A stretch of DNA of 14,290 nt from Taibaiella sp047605615 (GCA_047605615.1 JASGFI010000071.1:1-14290); one strand, 5' to 3'; shown: positions 1 to 5,954, counted from the stretch's first letter. Notes: a model not told the origin generated them from the sequence alone. Made by a program: numbers and translations.

Positions 1-141
1 CGCAACGAGGGAACTCGTGTCATTCCCTTTAAGGCGACAATTTTAAATGCACCCGTTAAGATAGGGGCGGTAAATTGCCTTATTGTTGTGTGCACACCGG
101 AAATTGTGTTGCGATATTTTCCTCAAAAAAAGTTATTATAG
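1..141 (+). pseudogene. Partial ORF at left edge, possibly a 3' remnant of an acyltransferase-like gene
   Basis: Frame 1 is open from the window edge to a TAG at 139-141 (46 codons). The translation begins RNEGTRVIPFK, and the EGTR-x-x-PFK pattern resembles block III of PlsC-type glycerolipid acyltransferases. In that family about 100 residues normally follow the motif, whereas only about 40 follow here, so the gene would be truncated. The minus strand of the same segment is also open to the window edge and gives a plausible peptide (GAFKIVALKGMTRVPSL), so the coding strand itself is uncertain. No function is claimed beyond the motif resemblance. Confidence 0.25.
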
Positions 142-185
142 CTAAATGTAGCTCAAATAGAATGGTTTACAATGTTGAAAATTGC

Positions 186-200
186 AATCGGTAACGATTT
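186..200. repeat. Left copy of imperfect 15-bp direct repeat (candidate attachment site)
   Basis: AATCGGTAACGATTT here matches AATTGGTAACGATTT at 1728-1742 in 14 of 15 positions and in the same orientation. The core is itself an inverted repeat, AATCG-GTAA-CGATT, a layout compatible with the core site of a tyrosine recombinase. The two copies bracket the rteC and integrase fragments. That the repeat is attL/attR is inference. Confidence 0.4.
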
Positions 201-712
201 GGTCATGGTGCTTAATACACTTCTCTTTATTCAATTTCCTTGTAAATCTTAATGTAGCAAATTTATATTAAATTTCTCAATTACATTAACAGGTTGAATA
301 AAAATCTCTTTCAAAATTTATAGGGGAAGGATACAAAAAAGTCTTTTTTGATTGTTATAGCAAAGAAATTTAAACTTACGATGTATAAGACAAACTATTT
401 TAAACATCGTTTTTTTTCCTGTAAAGTCCAACTACACAAGGATTTTCAGTCCTTACTAAAATAAAATCAGAATGTATAAATCAGGGATAATTTTATCATT
501 AAATCCTTAATTAAGGAAATATTCATTAGCTTTATAAAAAATTAACTTTTGTGTTTTGTCAAATAATATTTTGTTTTTAAAACCTATAATTAAATTATTT
601 TAAGACATTAAATTTTTATAAATAAGTTCTATTTCTTATAATTATATCTCTATTTAGAGAAAATATTCACGTTGATATTTCACAAAAAATTATTAACTTA
701 AATATTCTGATT
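201..712. other. AT-rich stretch without a recognisable gene
   Basis: No ORF of convincing length or composition is visible on either strand. The segment is much richer in A and T than the housekeeping genes to the right. It contains a 14-bp perfect palindrome, TCCTTAATTAAGGA, at 504-517 (possible operator or chance) and a weak terminator-like hairpin at 378-417. I found no clean TAnnTTTG promoter close to the rteC start at 713. Confidence 0.5.
378..417 (+). terminator. Weak terminator-like hairpin with T tract
   Basis: ACGATGT (378-384) pairs with ACATCGT (404-410) across a 19-nt loop, and a run of T follows (410-417). The stem is short and AT-rich, so this could be chance in such AT-rich DNA. 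Confidence 0.3.
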
Positions 713-1165
713 ATGAAAAATTATAATTACAAAGATGTATTGGATAGAATACAAAAAGAAGAAAGAAATGTTGAATTATTTAGTAGCAACATTATTGAGG
801 AATCCTTTCGTTTGATACTTTATTTACAAAATTTATTAAACGAATTAAAAGTTTATTTGACAAAGTATGGTTTTTCAGATGACGAAGATGAAATAGACTT
901 TTTCAAGAATATTAAACCGCAGATTTTAGGTAAGCTCATTTACTACAATAAGGTTTACCGTATTGAAACGACCTGCCCCGTGAGCAATGGAAAAATGTAT
1001 TACAGCTATTTCTCCGCACAGTTGGCAACCCTGAAACGGGAATACATCGAGCATATCTGCAATTCGGATTTTTACAGGTATTATCGTTCGGGGCGTACCG
1101 ACCGGGTAGCTATAAGATTGTGGCAGTCAAAGGCAGTCGGTGGCGGTATTTGGCTAAGTCAATAG
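713..1165 (+). pseudogene. rteC: RteC family protein, 3'-truncated and fused to unrelated sequence
   Basis: RteC proteins regulate excision and transfer of Bacteroidota conjugative transposons of the CTnDOT type. Residues about 30-131 carry the family's conserved block: IKPQILGKLIYYNKVYRIET (67-86), then KMYYSYF, EHICNSDFYRYYRSGRTDR. Family members are roughly 270-280 aa. Here similarity stops after Arg131 (codon 1103-1105), and the last 19 residues look unrelated, ending at a TAG at 1163-1165. The first ~80 codons are markedly AT-rich while the conserved part after about 950 is more balanced, though the reading frame is continuous. No rteA/rteB or transfer genes are nearby, so this is best read as a relic. 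The assignment rests on recognising the motif, not on an alignment. Confidence 0.75.
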
Positions 1166-1513
1166 CTTAATGGTCTGATACCAATAAAAAAGTGCTTCGC
1201 CTTTTGCCACAAATTTCAGTCGCTTGTTGAGGAAATTGTAGTCTGTATTTATTATCAGATAATTGTCCAACGGAATTGTTTCATTGAACTTTTGTAATTC
1301 GTTGACGTTCTTCAAAATAACGGAAGCCAAATAAGCGGATTTTGCCGATGCAACCTGTGCTTCCAAAATTTCAAATTTCCCAACAAAAACAAAATGCCTG
1401 AATTGGTTAATACCCGTATTGATTTCCGCAAACTTTGCTTTTTCATCTTGGGTTTTCAAAATATCTTTCTTTGCTATCAGCAAAGCCGTTTCAATAATGT
1501 CGTTTTCGTCCAC
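1154..1513 (-). CDS. Unrecognised 119-aa ORF inside the relic element
   Basis: The ORF starts with GTG at 1513 and ends with TAG at 1154-1156, overlapping the aberrant 3' tail of the rteC fragment on the other strand. The protein is mixed-charge with the helical, coherent look of a real polypeptide (for example ETALLIAKKDILKTQDEKAK), and has no signal peptide or membrane segment. I do not recognise a family. In-frame codons continue about ten residues upstream of the GTG before a TAA, and the segment abuts the end of integrase similarity at about 1515 in a different frame. It may therefore be an internal piece of a larger gene rather than a complete one. Confidence 0.3.
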   Translation of the reverse strand: MDENDIIETALLIAKKDILKTQDEKAKFAEINTGINQFRHFVFVGKFEILEAQVASAKSAYLASVILKNVNELQKFNETIPLDNYLIINTDYNFLNKRLKFVAKGEALFYWYQTIKLLT

Positions 1514-1515
1514 GC

Positions 1516-1617
1516 AATGGTAATTCTTGCCATAATCGGGGCATTACCGTTCTTTTTAGGTTCGTTCTTTTTCAGGTAGAAAAGCAATTTAAACGTTGAC
1601 CTTTTTGTCTGTTACAT
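1516..1617 (-). pseudogene. N-terminal remnant of a tyrosine-recombinase integrase with stop at codon 2
   Basis: On the minus strand an ATG at 1617-1615 is followed directly by TAA, then by an open frame reading QTKRSTFKLLFYLKKNEPKK (1611-1552) and NGNAPIMARITI (1551-1516). This is the characteristic N-terminal arm-binding segment of Bacteroidota element integrases, which usually continues with a DG-x-x-x-x-FST stretch. Here the similarity ends after RITI and the frame runs into unrelated residues. Only ~32 codons of an expected ~400 remain, without the catalytic domain (R-H-R-Y). One substitution (AAA to TAA) would explain the stop at codon 2. The fragment lies ~110 bp inside the right copy of the 15-bp repeat, where an integrase gene usually sits relative to its attachment site. 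Confidence 0.6.
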
Positions 1618-1727
1618 AGCCACAATGTTTAATGTTTAAAATTAAATTACATTGAGTTACAAAGAAATATAAAAAGGAGCGCAAAATACTGAAATATAAT
1701 CAGTTATACTAAAACAGTTGCCTCTTG

Positions 1728-1742
1728 AATTGGTAACGATTT
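1728..1742. repeat. Right copy of imperfect 15-bp direct repeat (candidate attachment site)
   Basis: AATTGGTAACGATTT differs from the copy at 186-200 at one position. It lies about 110 bp upstream of the relic integrase start, on the side away from the integrase body. The proposed role as an element end is inference from this geometry. Confidence 0.4.
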
Positions 1743-1757
1743 AGGAACTTAACTTTG
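1730..1757 (+). promoter_or_regulatory. Orphan Bacteroidota-type promoter overlapping the right repeat
   Basis: TTG (1730-1732) and TAACTTTG (1750-1757) are separated by 17 nt, matching the Bacteroidota -33/-7 pattern. No start codon of a plausible gene follows within 300 bp, and serC begins more than 400 bp downstream with its own -7 box. It could drive an unseen small RNA, be a leftover promoter, or be chance. Confidence 0.3.
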
Positions 1758-1893
1758 TATTTTCAAGCCCAAAACCTCAAAGACACCGAGTTCCAACCTA
1801 AGACCACGCTTTTATAAAGCATTGTGTAATAACGGTTTTAACCGCTTTGCTTATCTTTGCTTTTGGCATTGTTAATCTGATATAGTTTTTAAA

Positions 1894-1926
1894 AACTTTG
1901 CCAACTTTTTGAAAGTTGGCAAAGTT
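1894..1926. repeat. Perfect 15-bp inverted repeat with 3-nt loop (REP-like palindrome)
   Basis: The left arm AACTTTGCCAACTTT (1894-1908) is exactly complementary to 1912-1926 across a TTG loop. The plus strand has no T tract after it, and on the minus strand only a short TTTAAAAAC follows, so it is a poor intrinsic terminator. Its compact intergenic form recalls the REP-type palindromes dispersed in many genomes. No second copy lies in this window. Confidence 0.5.
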
Positions 1927-2142
1927 GTAAATCAAACAAAAGTACATGTAGATATGTGTTCTGTGTCTGTAAATCTATATCACTTTAACAATCCCTTGCT
2001 TTTTAATAATCTTTTTCCCTAAAAAAACGGCACCATATCTATTGGTCAAGAAAAACAGGCAACATACAATACAGGCCCAATCGCTTGCTGAATCGGATCT
2101 TTTGGGTTCAACAATCTGCAGTGCCGTTACCTTAATCTACTT

Positions 2143-2150
2143 TACCTTTG
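2143..2150 (+). promoter_or_regulatory. -7 box of the serC promoter
   Basis: TACCTTTG matches TAnnTTTG and lies 21 nt before the serC ATG, implying a very short leader. No clear -33 TTTG was found at about 20 nt spacing, so confidence is moderate. Confidence 0.45.
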
Positions 2151-2171
2151 CGCACGTTAAACAGCAAGTAA

Positions 2172-3239
2172 ATGTATATCAATTTCGATGCGGGTCCTGC
2201 GGCATTGCCTGCGCCGGTACTGCAAAAGGCATCGCAAGCCATATTAGAATACGAAGGTAGCGGGCTGTCCGTTTTGGAAATACCCCACCGCGGCAAGTTG
2301 TTTGAATCCATACTTGCCGAAGCCAATGCCTTGGTAAAGGAACTTTTGTCTTTGGGCGATGATTACGACGTGGTATGGATGCAGGGAGGTGGCCGCCTCC
2401 AGTTCAGCATGGTACCCATGAATTATCTGGGAGCAGGCGAAGTGGCCGGTTATGTAGAAAGCGGGCATTGGGCTTCTCAAGCCATGCAAGCGGCGGAACT
2501 TTATGGAAAAGTGAGCATACTCGGTTCGTCCAAAACCGATAATTATACCCACATCCCTGCATGGTCGCATATACCTAATTATCTTCAGTATGTGCATCTT
2601 ACCAGCAACAACACCATTTATGGCACACAGTTCCACGCTTTTCCCGAAACGGAAATCCCTTTGGTGGTTGACATGAGTTCCGAATTGTTTAGCCGGAAAA
2701 TAGATTACAGCAAGTTCAGCCTCATATATGCCGTGGCACAGAAAAATATTGGCCCGGCCGGGGTTACGTTGGTGGTTATACGCAAATCCATGTTGCAAGG
2801 CCAGAAGCGCGAACTGCCCGAAATATTGTCTTATGCCGATATGGCGAGGCATAATTCCGTACTCAACACGCCGCCCGTATTTCCTATTTATTGCAGCCTG
2901 CTTATGTTGCAATGGGTGAAGGAACAGGGCGGGCTGGAGGCTATGGATAAATCGAGCCGCGAAAAATCGGCCTTGTTGTACCATGCTATCGACAACAGTA
3001 AATTATTTCATGGCGTGGCCAATAAGGAAGACAGGAGCATGATGAACGTATGTTTCCGTGCAGACGACGAAAAGCACACTGCCCGGTTTGTCGAATTTGC
3101 TCGCCAACACAATATTGCGGGCATCAAGGGGCACCGCAGCGTTGGTGGCTTCAGGGCCAGTTTGTACAATGCCGTTTCGGTAGCCGATGTACGGCGGTTG
3201 ATAGCTGTTGTCGAGGCTTACGAACGGGAGAATGTTTGA
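2172..3239 (+). CDS. serC: Phosphoserine aminotransferase
   Basis: This PLP enzyme transfers an amino group from glutamate to 3-phosphohydroxypyruvate in serine biosynthesis, and also acts in the pyridoxal 5'-phosphate pathway. The 355-aa protein has the class V aminotransferase layout of SerC. The N terminus reads NFDAGPAALP and HRGK is at 39-42. QGGGRLQF (71-78) is the PLP-phosphate loop, as in E. coli GGGRGQF. Trp100 is in the ring-stacking position and a TSNNTIYGTQF segment covers 144-154. Asp167 sits in VVDMSSE, and the Schiff-base lysine is Lys191 in AQKNIGPAG. Length is usual for the family. The ATG at 2172 is chosen because AGP normally begins within ten residues of the N terminus and a -7 box precedes it. 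In many Bacteroidota serA lies beside serC, but here the next gene is a convergent phosphorylase only 5 bp away. Confidence 0.95.
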   Translation: MYINFDAGPAALPAPVLQKASQAILEYEGSGLSVLEIPHRGKLFESILAEANALVKELLSLGDDYDVVWMQGGGRLQFSMVPMNYLGAGEVAGYVESGHWASQAMQAAELYGKVSILGSSKTDNYTHIPAWSHIPNYLQYVHLTSNNTIYGTQFHAFPETEIPLVVDMSSELFSRKIDYSKFSLIYAVAQKNIGPAGVTLVVIRKSMLQGQKRELPEILSYADMARHNSVLNTPPVFPIYCSLLMLQWVKEQGGLEAMDKSSREKSALLYHAIDNSKLFHGVANKEDRSMMNVCFRADDEKHTARFVEFARQHNIAGIKGHRSVGGFRASLYNAVSVADVRRLIAVVEAYERENV

Positions 3240-3244
3240 TGCGG

Positions 3245-4117
3245 TTACACGGTTTCCATTATCTCCAACGAATGTCTTATCATCTTATCGGTTGCGGCGG
3301 CCATGTCTTTTGAAAAAGTTTTGTTTATCCTGTTGGCAATGATGTTGTTGATAGACAAACAATGGTGGCCCATTAGTTTGCCCAATCCGTAAATGGCCGA
3401 AGTTTCCATTTCGCAATTGGTAATGCGGTGCGGCCCGCTTCGGAAGGCGGTAAAGCGGTCAACCAAGTTGGGAAAAGCCGGGGGAAGCCTCAATTTGCGC
3501 CCTTGGGGGGCATAAAAGCCCGGTGCGGTCACGGTTATGCCCTGTATGTAATCCGTTGCAAGATGGCGCAGCAATTTAATGGAAGCCTCGGCTATGTAGG
3601 GCTGTATGGGATGGCCGTCCATACGTGTATGGTTTTGGAAATCGCGCAGGATATGTGCCTCTTCGTTGTTGGGTTCCCACTTGTAGTAATGCAGTAAATT
3701 GTCCATGCCTATACCGTGGGTAGAGGCCACCATGCTATCTACCGGAACGTTGGCCTGAAAAGAGCCACTGGTGCCCAGTCGGATGATGTTGAGCGCCTTG
3801 TGCATCGGTTTCAAGGTTCGGGTACCAAAATCTATATTGGCCAGTGCGTCCAGTTCGTTCAGCACGATGTCTATATTGTCGGGGCCTATGCCGCTGCTCA
3901 GCACCGTAATCCGTTTTTGTCCTATGTAGCCCGTATGGCTTACAAATTCCCTGTGTGCTTTTCGCACTTCCACGCTATCGAAATATTTGGACACCTGCGC
4001 CACCCGTGCCGGGTCGCCCACGGTTATCACGGTGTCGGCCAGTTCGTCGGGGCGCAAGTCCAGGTGGTAGATGCTGCCTTGGGCGGTTATGATCAATTCC
4101 GATTCTTCAATCATCAT
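3245..4117 (-). CDS. Uridine/nucleoside phosphorylase (PNP/UDP family)
   Basis: Enzymes of this family split a nucleoside with phosphate into base and ribose-1-phosphate in nucleoside salvage in the cytoplasm. Family motifs, numbered from 4117: GDPARV at 34-39 (phosphate-binding loop), SSGIGP at 74-79, RLGTSGS at 113-119 (phosphate/base site), FYAPQGR at 201-207 and CEMETSAIY at 235-243 (ribose-binding Glu). The QGR triplet matches the Gln-x-Arg with which E. coli uridine phosphorylase reads uracil, so a pyrimidine substrate is favoured, though this is inference. The frame is open upstream to a TTG at 4183, but that TTG lies in the -7 box TAACTTTG. The real start is therefore the ATG at 4117 or the next one at 4114 (290 or 289 aa). 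Confidence 0.88.
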   Translation of the reverse strand: MMIEESELIITAQGSIYHLDLRPDELADTVITVGDPARVAQVSKYFDSVEVRKAHREFVSHTGYIGQKRITVLSSGIGPDNIDIVLNELDALANIDFGTRTLKPMHKALNIIRLGTSGSFQANVPVDSMVASTHGIGMDNLLHYYKWEPNNEEAHILRDFQNHTRMDGHPIQPYIAEASIKLLRHLATDYIQGITVTAPGFYAPQGRKLRLPPAFPNLVDRFTAFRSGPHRITNCEMETSAIYGLGKLMGHHCLSINNIIANRINKTFSKDMAAATDKMIRHSLEIMETV

Positions 4118-4180
4118 AAACGTTTTTCGGTTAGTAGATAGTTGTTGTTGCGAGGTAATTTGCTTAGGGCAAATCGTTTC

Positions 4181-4188
4181 CAAAGTTA
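4181..4188 (-). promoter_or_regulatory. -7 box of the nucleoside phosphorylase promoter
   Basis: On the minus strand TAACTTTG matches TAnnTTTG and lies 63 nt before the ATG at 4117. Its position rules out the upstream in-frame TTG as a start codon. No good -33 element is visible. Confidence 0.45.
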
Positions 4189-4277
4189 AGGCGGGTAGCC
4201 AAAAATGGAATTAAAAAACCCATGTTGTTTTGGCACGGCTAACCCAAGGGTACAATTTGAAAATTTTAATCCGCTTT

Positions 4278-4309
4278 TTGGCTTTAAAGAAAAATAATGT
4301 TACCTTTGC
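4278..4309 (+). promoter_or_regulatory. Promoter of tRNA-Cys
   Basis: TTTG (4278-4281) is followed after exactly 20 nt by TACCTTTG (4302-4309), the best match to the Bacteroidota -33/-7 consensus in the window. The mature tRNA starts 22 nt later. Confidence 0.65.
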
Positions 4310-4330
4310 CAGCCTTTCAATAAGGTGAAC

Positions 4331-4401
4331 GGTATCGTGGCCGAGTGGCTAGGCACAGGTCTGCAAAACCTGCTACAGCGGTTCGAGTCCGCTCGATACC
4401 T
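4331..4401 (+). tRNA. tRNA-Cys (GCA)
   Basis: A full cloverleaf can be folded by eye. The acceptor stem is GGTATCG (4331-4337) with CGATACC (4394-4400). The anticodon stem CAGGT/ACCTG encloses loop CTGCAAA (4361-4367) with anticodon GCA at 4363-4365. The T arm is AGCGG-TTCGAGT-CCGCT. The T at 4401 is the discriminator base U73, the identity element expected for cysteine tRNA. CCA is not encoded. Length is 71 nt. It has its own promoter upstream and terminator downstream, so it is transcribed alone and divergently from the nucleoside phosphorylase. Confidence 0.96.
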
Positions 4402-4407
4402 CGCCCA

Positions 4408-4439
4408 AAATCCCGCATGCACAGTGCGGGATTTTTTTT
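4408..4439 (+). terminator. Rho-independent terminator after tRNA-Cys
   Basis: AAATCCCGCA (4408-4417) pairs with TGCGGGATTT (4425-4434) across a 7-nt loop, and the T run continues to 4439. It starts 7 nt after the tRNA. Confidence 0.85.
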
Positions 4440-4554
4440 AATTAGTAAACAGAATGGGGAATGATGGTTCTTTTCCTTTTAAGTTTTCTGCAACACATTG
4501 GCATTTAAACTGTTAACGAACTTGGAAAATTGTTAGCCAACCACGGATTTTCTT

Positions 4555-5022
4555 ATGAACAAGCCCAATAAAAGCCGCAATAAAAACGTCTATCTCAAAA
4601 ACAAGCCCGCTACCTTCGAGTATGCCATAGAAGATACGCTTACGGCAGGCATAGTGCTTACGGGGTCCGAAATAAAATCGGTGAGGTTGGGTAAGGTGAG
4701 CTTCAACGATAGTTATTGCTTCTTTCACAAAAGCGAATTGTGGATCAGGAGCCTGCACGTAGCGCAATATGCCAATGCCGGTTATGCGGGCCACGACCCC
4801 GTGAGGGAGCGCAAGTTGCTGCTCACCAAAAAGGAAATAAAAAAATGGCAGCAAAAAATCAAGGAAAAGGGGTTGACCATAGTGCCGCTGTCCGTGTATA
4901 TCAACGAAAATGGATTTGCGAAACTGGATATAGGCTTGGGCAGGGGCAAAAAAATACACGACAAGCGCGATACCATCAAAAACCGGGAGGCGGAGCGCAA
5001 TTTGAAAAGTGGTGACTGGTAA
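4555..5022 (+). CDS. smpB: SsrA-binding protein SmpB
   Basis: SmpB binds tmRNA and carries it to stalled ribosomes, mimicking the missing anticodon arm in trans-translation. The 155-aa protein shows the family signature throughout: ATFEYAIEDTLTAGIVLTGS (19-38) then EIKSVRLGKVSFNDSY, VRERKLLLTKKEI, GLTIVPLSVYINENG, and the GLGRGKKIHDKR segment that enters the ribosome, followed by a basic C-terminal tail. Length is usual for the family. The ATG at 4555 follows a start-proximal AT-rich stretch, and the basic N terminus (NKPNKSRNKN) is normal for SmpB. No TAnnTTTG box was found in the 115 bp between the tRNA terminator and this gene, so its promoter is undefined. Confidence 0.95.
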   Translation: MNKPNKSRNKNVYLKNKPATFEYAIEDTLTAGIVLTGSEIKSVRLGKVSFNDSYCFFHKSELWIRSLHVAQYANAGYAGHDPVRERKLLLTKKEIKKWQQKIKEKGLTIVPLSVYINENGFAKLDIGLGRGKKIHDKRDTIKNREAERNLKSGDW

Positions 5023-5140
5023 ATTGAAAATATTTTTATTTACTTAAATTATAATTACTTATCGGTTAATTTTTTCCTTTTTTAGCTATTTGTATGCCGG
5101 ATATTTAAAAGAAAGTAAAAGCCTGTTGGTTGGCACGAAA

Positions 5141-5171
5141 TTTGCCATCATTGTCAACCATCGGTACTTTG
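5141..5171 (+). promoter_or_regulatory. Predicted promoter of the 5234 lipoprotein gene
   Basis: TTTG (5141-5144) and TACTTTG (5165-5171) are separated by 20 nt, the same spacing as at tRNA-Cys. The -7 element lacks one of the two variable bases of TAnnTTTG. A leader of about 55 nt would result. Confidence 0.4.
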
Positions 5172-5233
5172 AATAGTTGCGAAGTATTATTTTGTCCAAA
5201 TCAGAAAAAACAATTTTTTTTAAAACAGCTCTT

Positions 5234-5695
5234 ATGAAAAAAGCACGCTTGATTTTATCGGCCTCCATGTTGGCCGCAGCCGGTTTTACCGCTGCCACCT
5301 TTACGTCTTGTACCAAAGAAGAAACCTGTAATGTAGGTTACGAAGGCGACGATTGCAAAACGCTTAGCCGCGACAAATTCATCGGCCAATGGAAAGGTAC
5401 CGAAGAATGTACCTTGGGTACGGATGATTATTCCATCACCATTACGGCCAGCAGCACCAGCGAGGTTGGTGTTGTATTGAACAACATTTATAACCAAAGT
5501 TTTGTAGGTACCGGTACAATGACCGGTACTAATGGCTTCTCGTTTTCCGGCCAAGGTACGGGTTCCGGTGGCGGCACCGTAACTTTTAGTGGTACGGCTA
5601 CTTTGAATTCTACTACCGGCCAGCTGAGTGTTGTTTATGAAATTACGAGCACTGCGGCTACCAATTCTTGTGAATTTACTGGTACCAAACTATAA
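5234..5695 (+). CDS. Small secreted lipoprotein with EGF-like fragment and Thr/Ser/Gly-rich beta domain
   Basis: The 153-aa protein is not assignable to a named family. Residues 1-25 form a lipoprotein signal (MKKARLILSA then hydrophobic residues) with Cys26 in TFTSC, so an outer-membrane or periplasmic lipid anchor is expected. CNVGYEGDDC at 32-41 looks like the last loop of an EGF-like module, as seen just after the lipidated Cys in other Bacteroidota lipoproteins. RDKFIGQWKGTEEC then opens a domain rich in Thr, Ser and Gly with alternating polar/hydrophobic residues, probably a lipocalin-like beta barrel, ending in CEFTGTKL. Cys59 and Cys146 could pair. An in-frame upstream TTG (5177) was rejected because it puts 19 charged residues before the signal peptide. 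A strong hairpin follows 18 bp after the stop. Confidence 0.75.
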   Translation: MKKARLILSASMLAAAGFTAATFTSCTKEETCNVGYEGDDCKTLSRDKFIGQWKGTEECTLGTDDYSITITASSTSEVGVVLNNIYNQSFVGTGTMTGTNGFSFSGQGTGSGGGTVTFSGTATLNSTTGQLSVVYEITSTAATNSCEFTGTKL

Positions 5696-5713
5696 TAGTT
5701 GCAATACAAAGTG

Positions 5714-5775
5714 AATACCACAAAACACCAAGGGCCAACCTATGCGCAGGTTGGCCCTTGGTGTTTTGTGGTATT
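5714..5775. terminator. Perfect 28-bp-stem hairpin, probable bidirectional terminator
   Basis: Positions 5714-5741 are the exact reverse complement of 5748-5775, with a 6-nt loop ATGCGC. The inner part of the stem is GC-rich and the outer part is A-rich on the left and T-rich on the right, the layout of a terminator that works in both directions. It follows the lipoprotein stop by 18 bp. Confidence 0.7.
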
Positions 5776-5901
5776 TGATAAGGAAGGAGGCCGATTGATA
5801 GCAAAAAGCCGATAATCGAGAAAAGGCATTGACAATGGGCTTTTGCTTCGTCTGGGAGTTGGGAGCAGGGCACTAAAGTGTTATTTTTGAAAGCTACGAC
5901 A

Positions 5902-5937
5902 AAAAAGGCATCTGTCAAAAGATGCCTTTTTCTTTTT
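5902..5937. terminator. Bidirectional terminator downstream of minus-strand lipoprotein
   Basis: AAAAAGGCATCT (5902-5913) pairs with AGATGCCTTTTT (5920-5931) across GTCAAA. On the minus strand it lies 24 nt after the stop of the 5955-6392 gene and its stem ends in a T run. On the plus strand further T bases follow to 5937. Confidence 0.8.
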
Positions 5938-5954
5938 ATCTATAAGGATAAAAA

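Larger units (their letters stand above)
1618..2171. other. Non-coding stretch between relic integrase and serC
   Basis: No convincing gene is seen in these 554 bases. They hold the right 15-bp repeat (1728-1742), an isolated promoter-like TTG-N17-TAACTTTG at 1730-1757 on the plus strand, a 15-bp-stem palindrome (1894-1926), and the serC -7 box (2143-2150). A 72-codon plus-strand ORF at 2042-2260 overlaps the serC start out of frame and is judged spurious. Confidence 0.5.

Noticed and set aside
1..9. CGCAACGAG at the window start resembles a conserved 16S rRNA segment
   Set aside because: Only nine bases match; the following sequence does not continue as 16S rRNA.
504..517. 14-bp palindrome TCCTTAATTAAGGA as an operator
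   Set aside because: Such AT-rich palindromes arise readily by chance here and it is 200 bp from the nearest gene start; it is only mentioned in the gap description.
2244..2984. 246-codon minus-strand ORF across serC
   Set aside because: It is antisense to a clear SerC; its translation has biased His/Tyr/Gly content and no family features.
4118..4183. N-terminal extension of the nucleoside phosphorylase from an upstream TTG
   Set aside because: The TTG is part of the TAACTTTG -7 box and the extra residues are not family-like.
5676..5918. 80-codon minus-strand ORF containing the 28-bp hairpin
   Set aside because: Most of its length is the palindrome and spacer, it overlaps two hairpins, and no family resemblance is seen.
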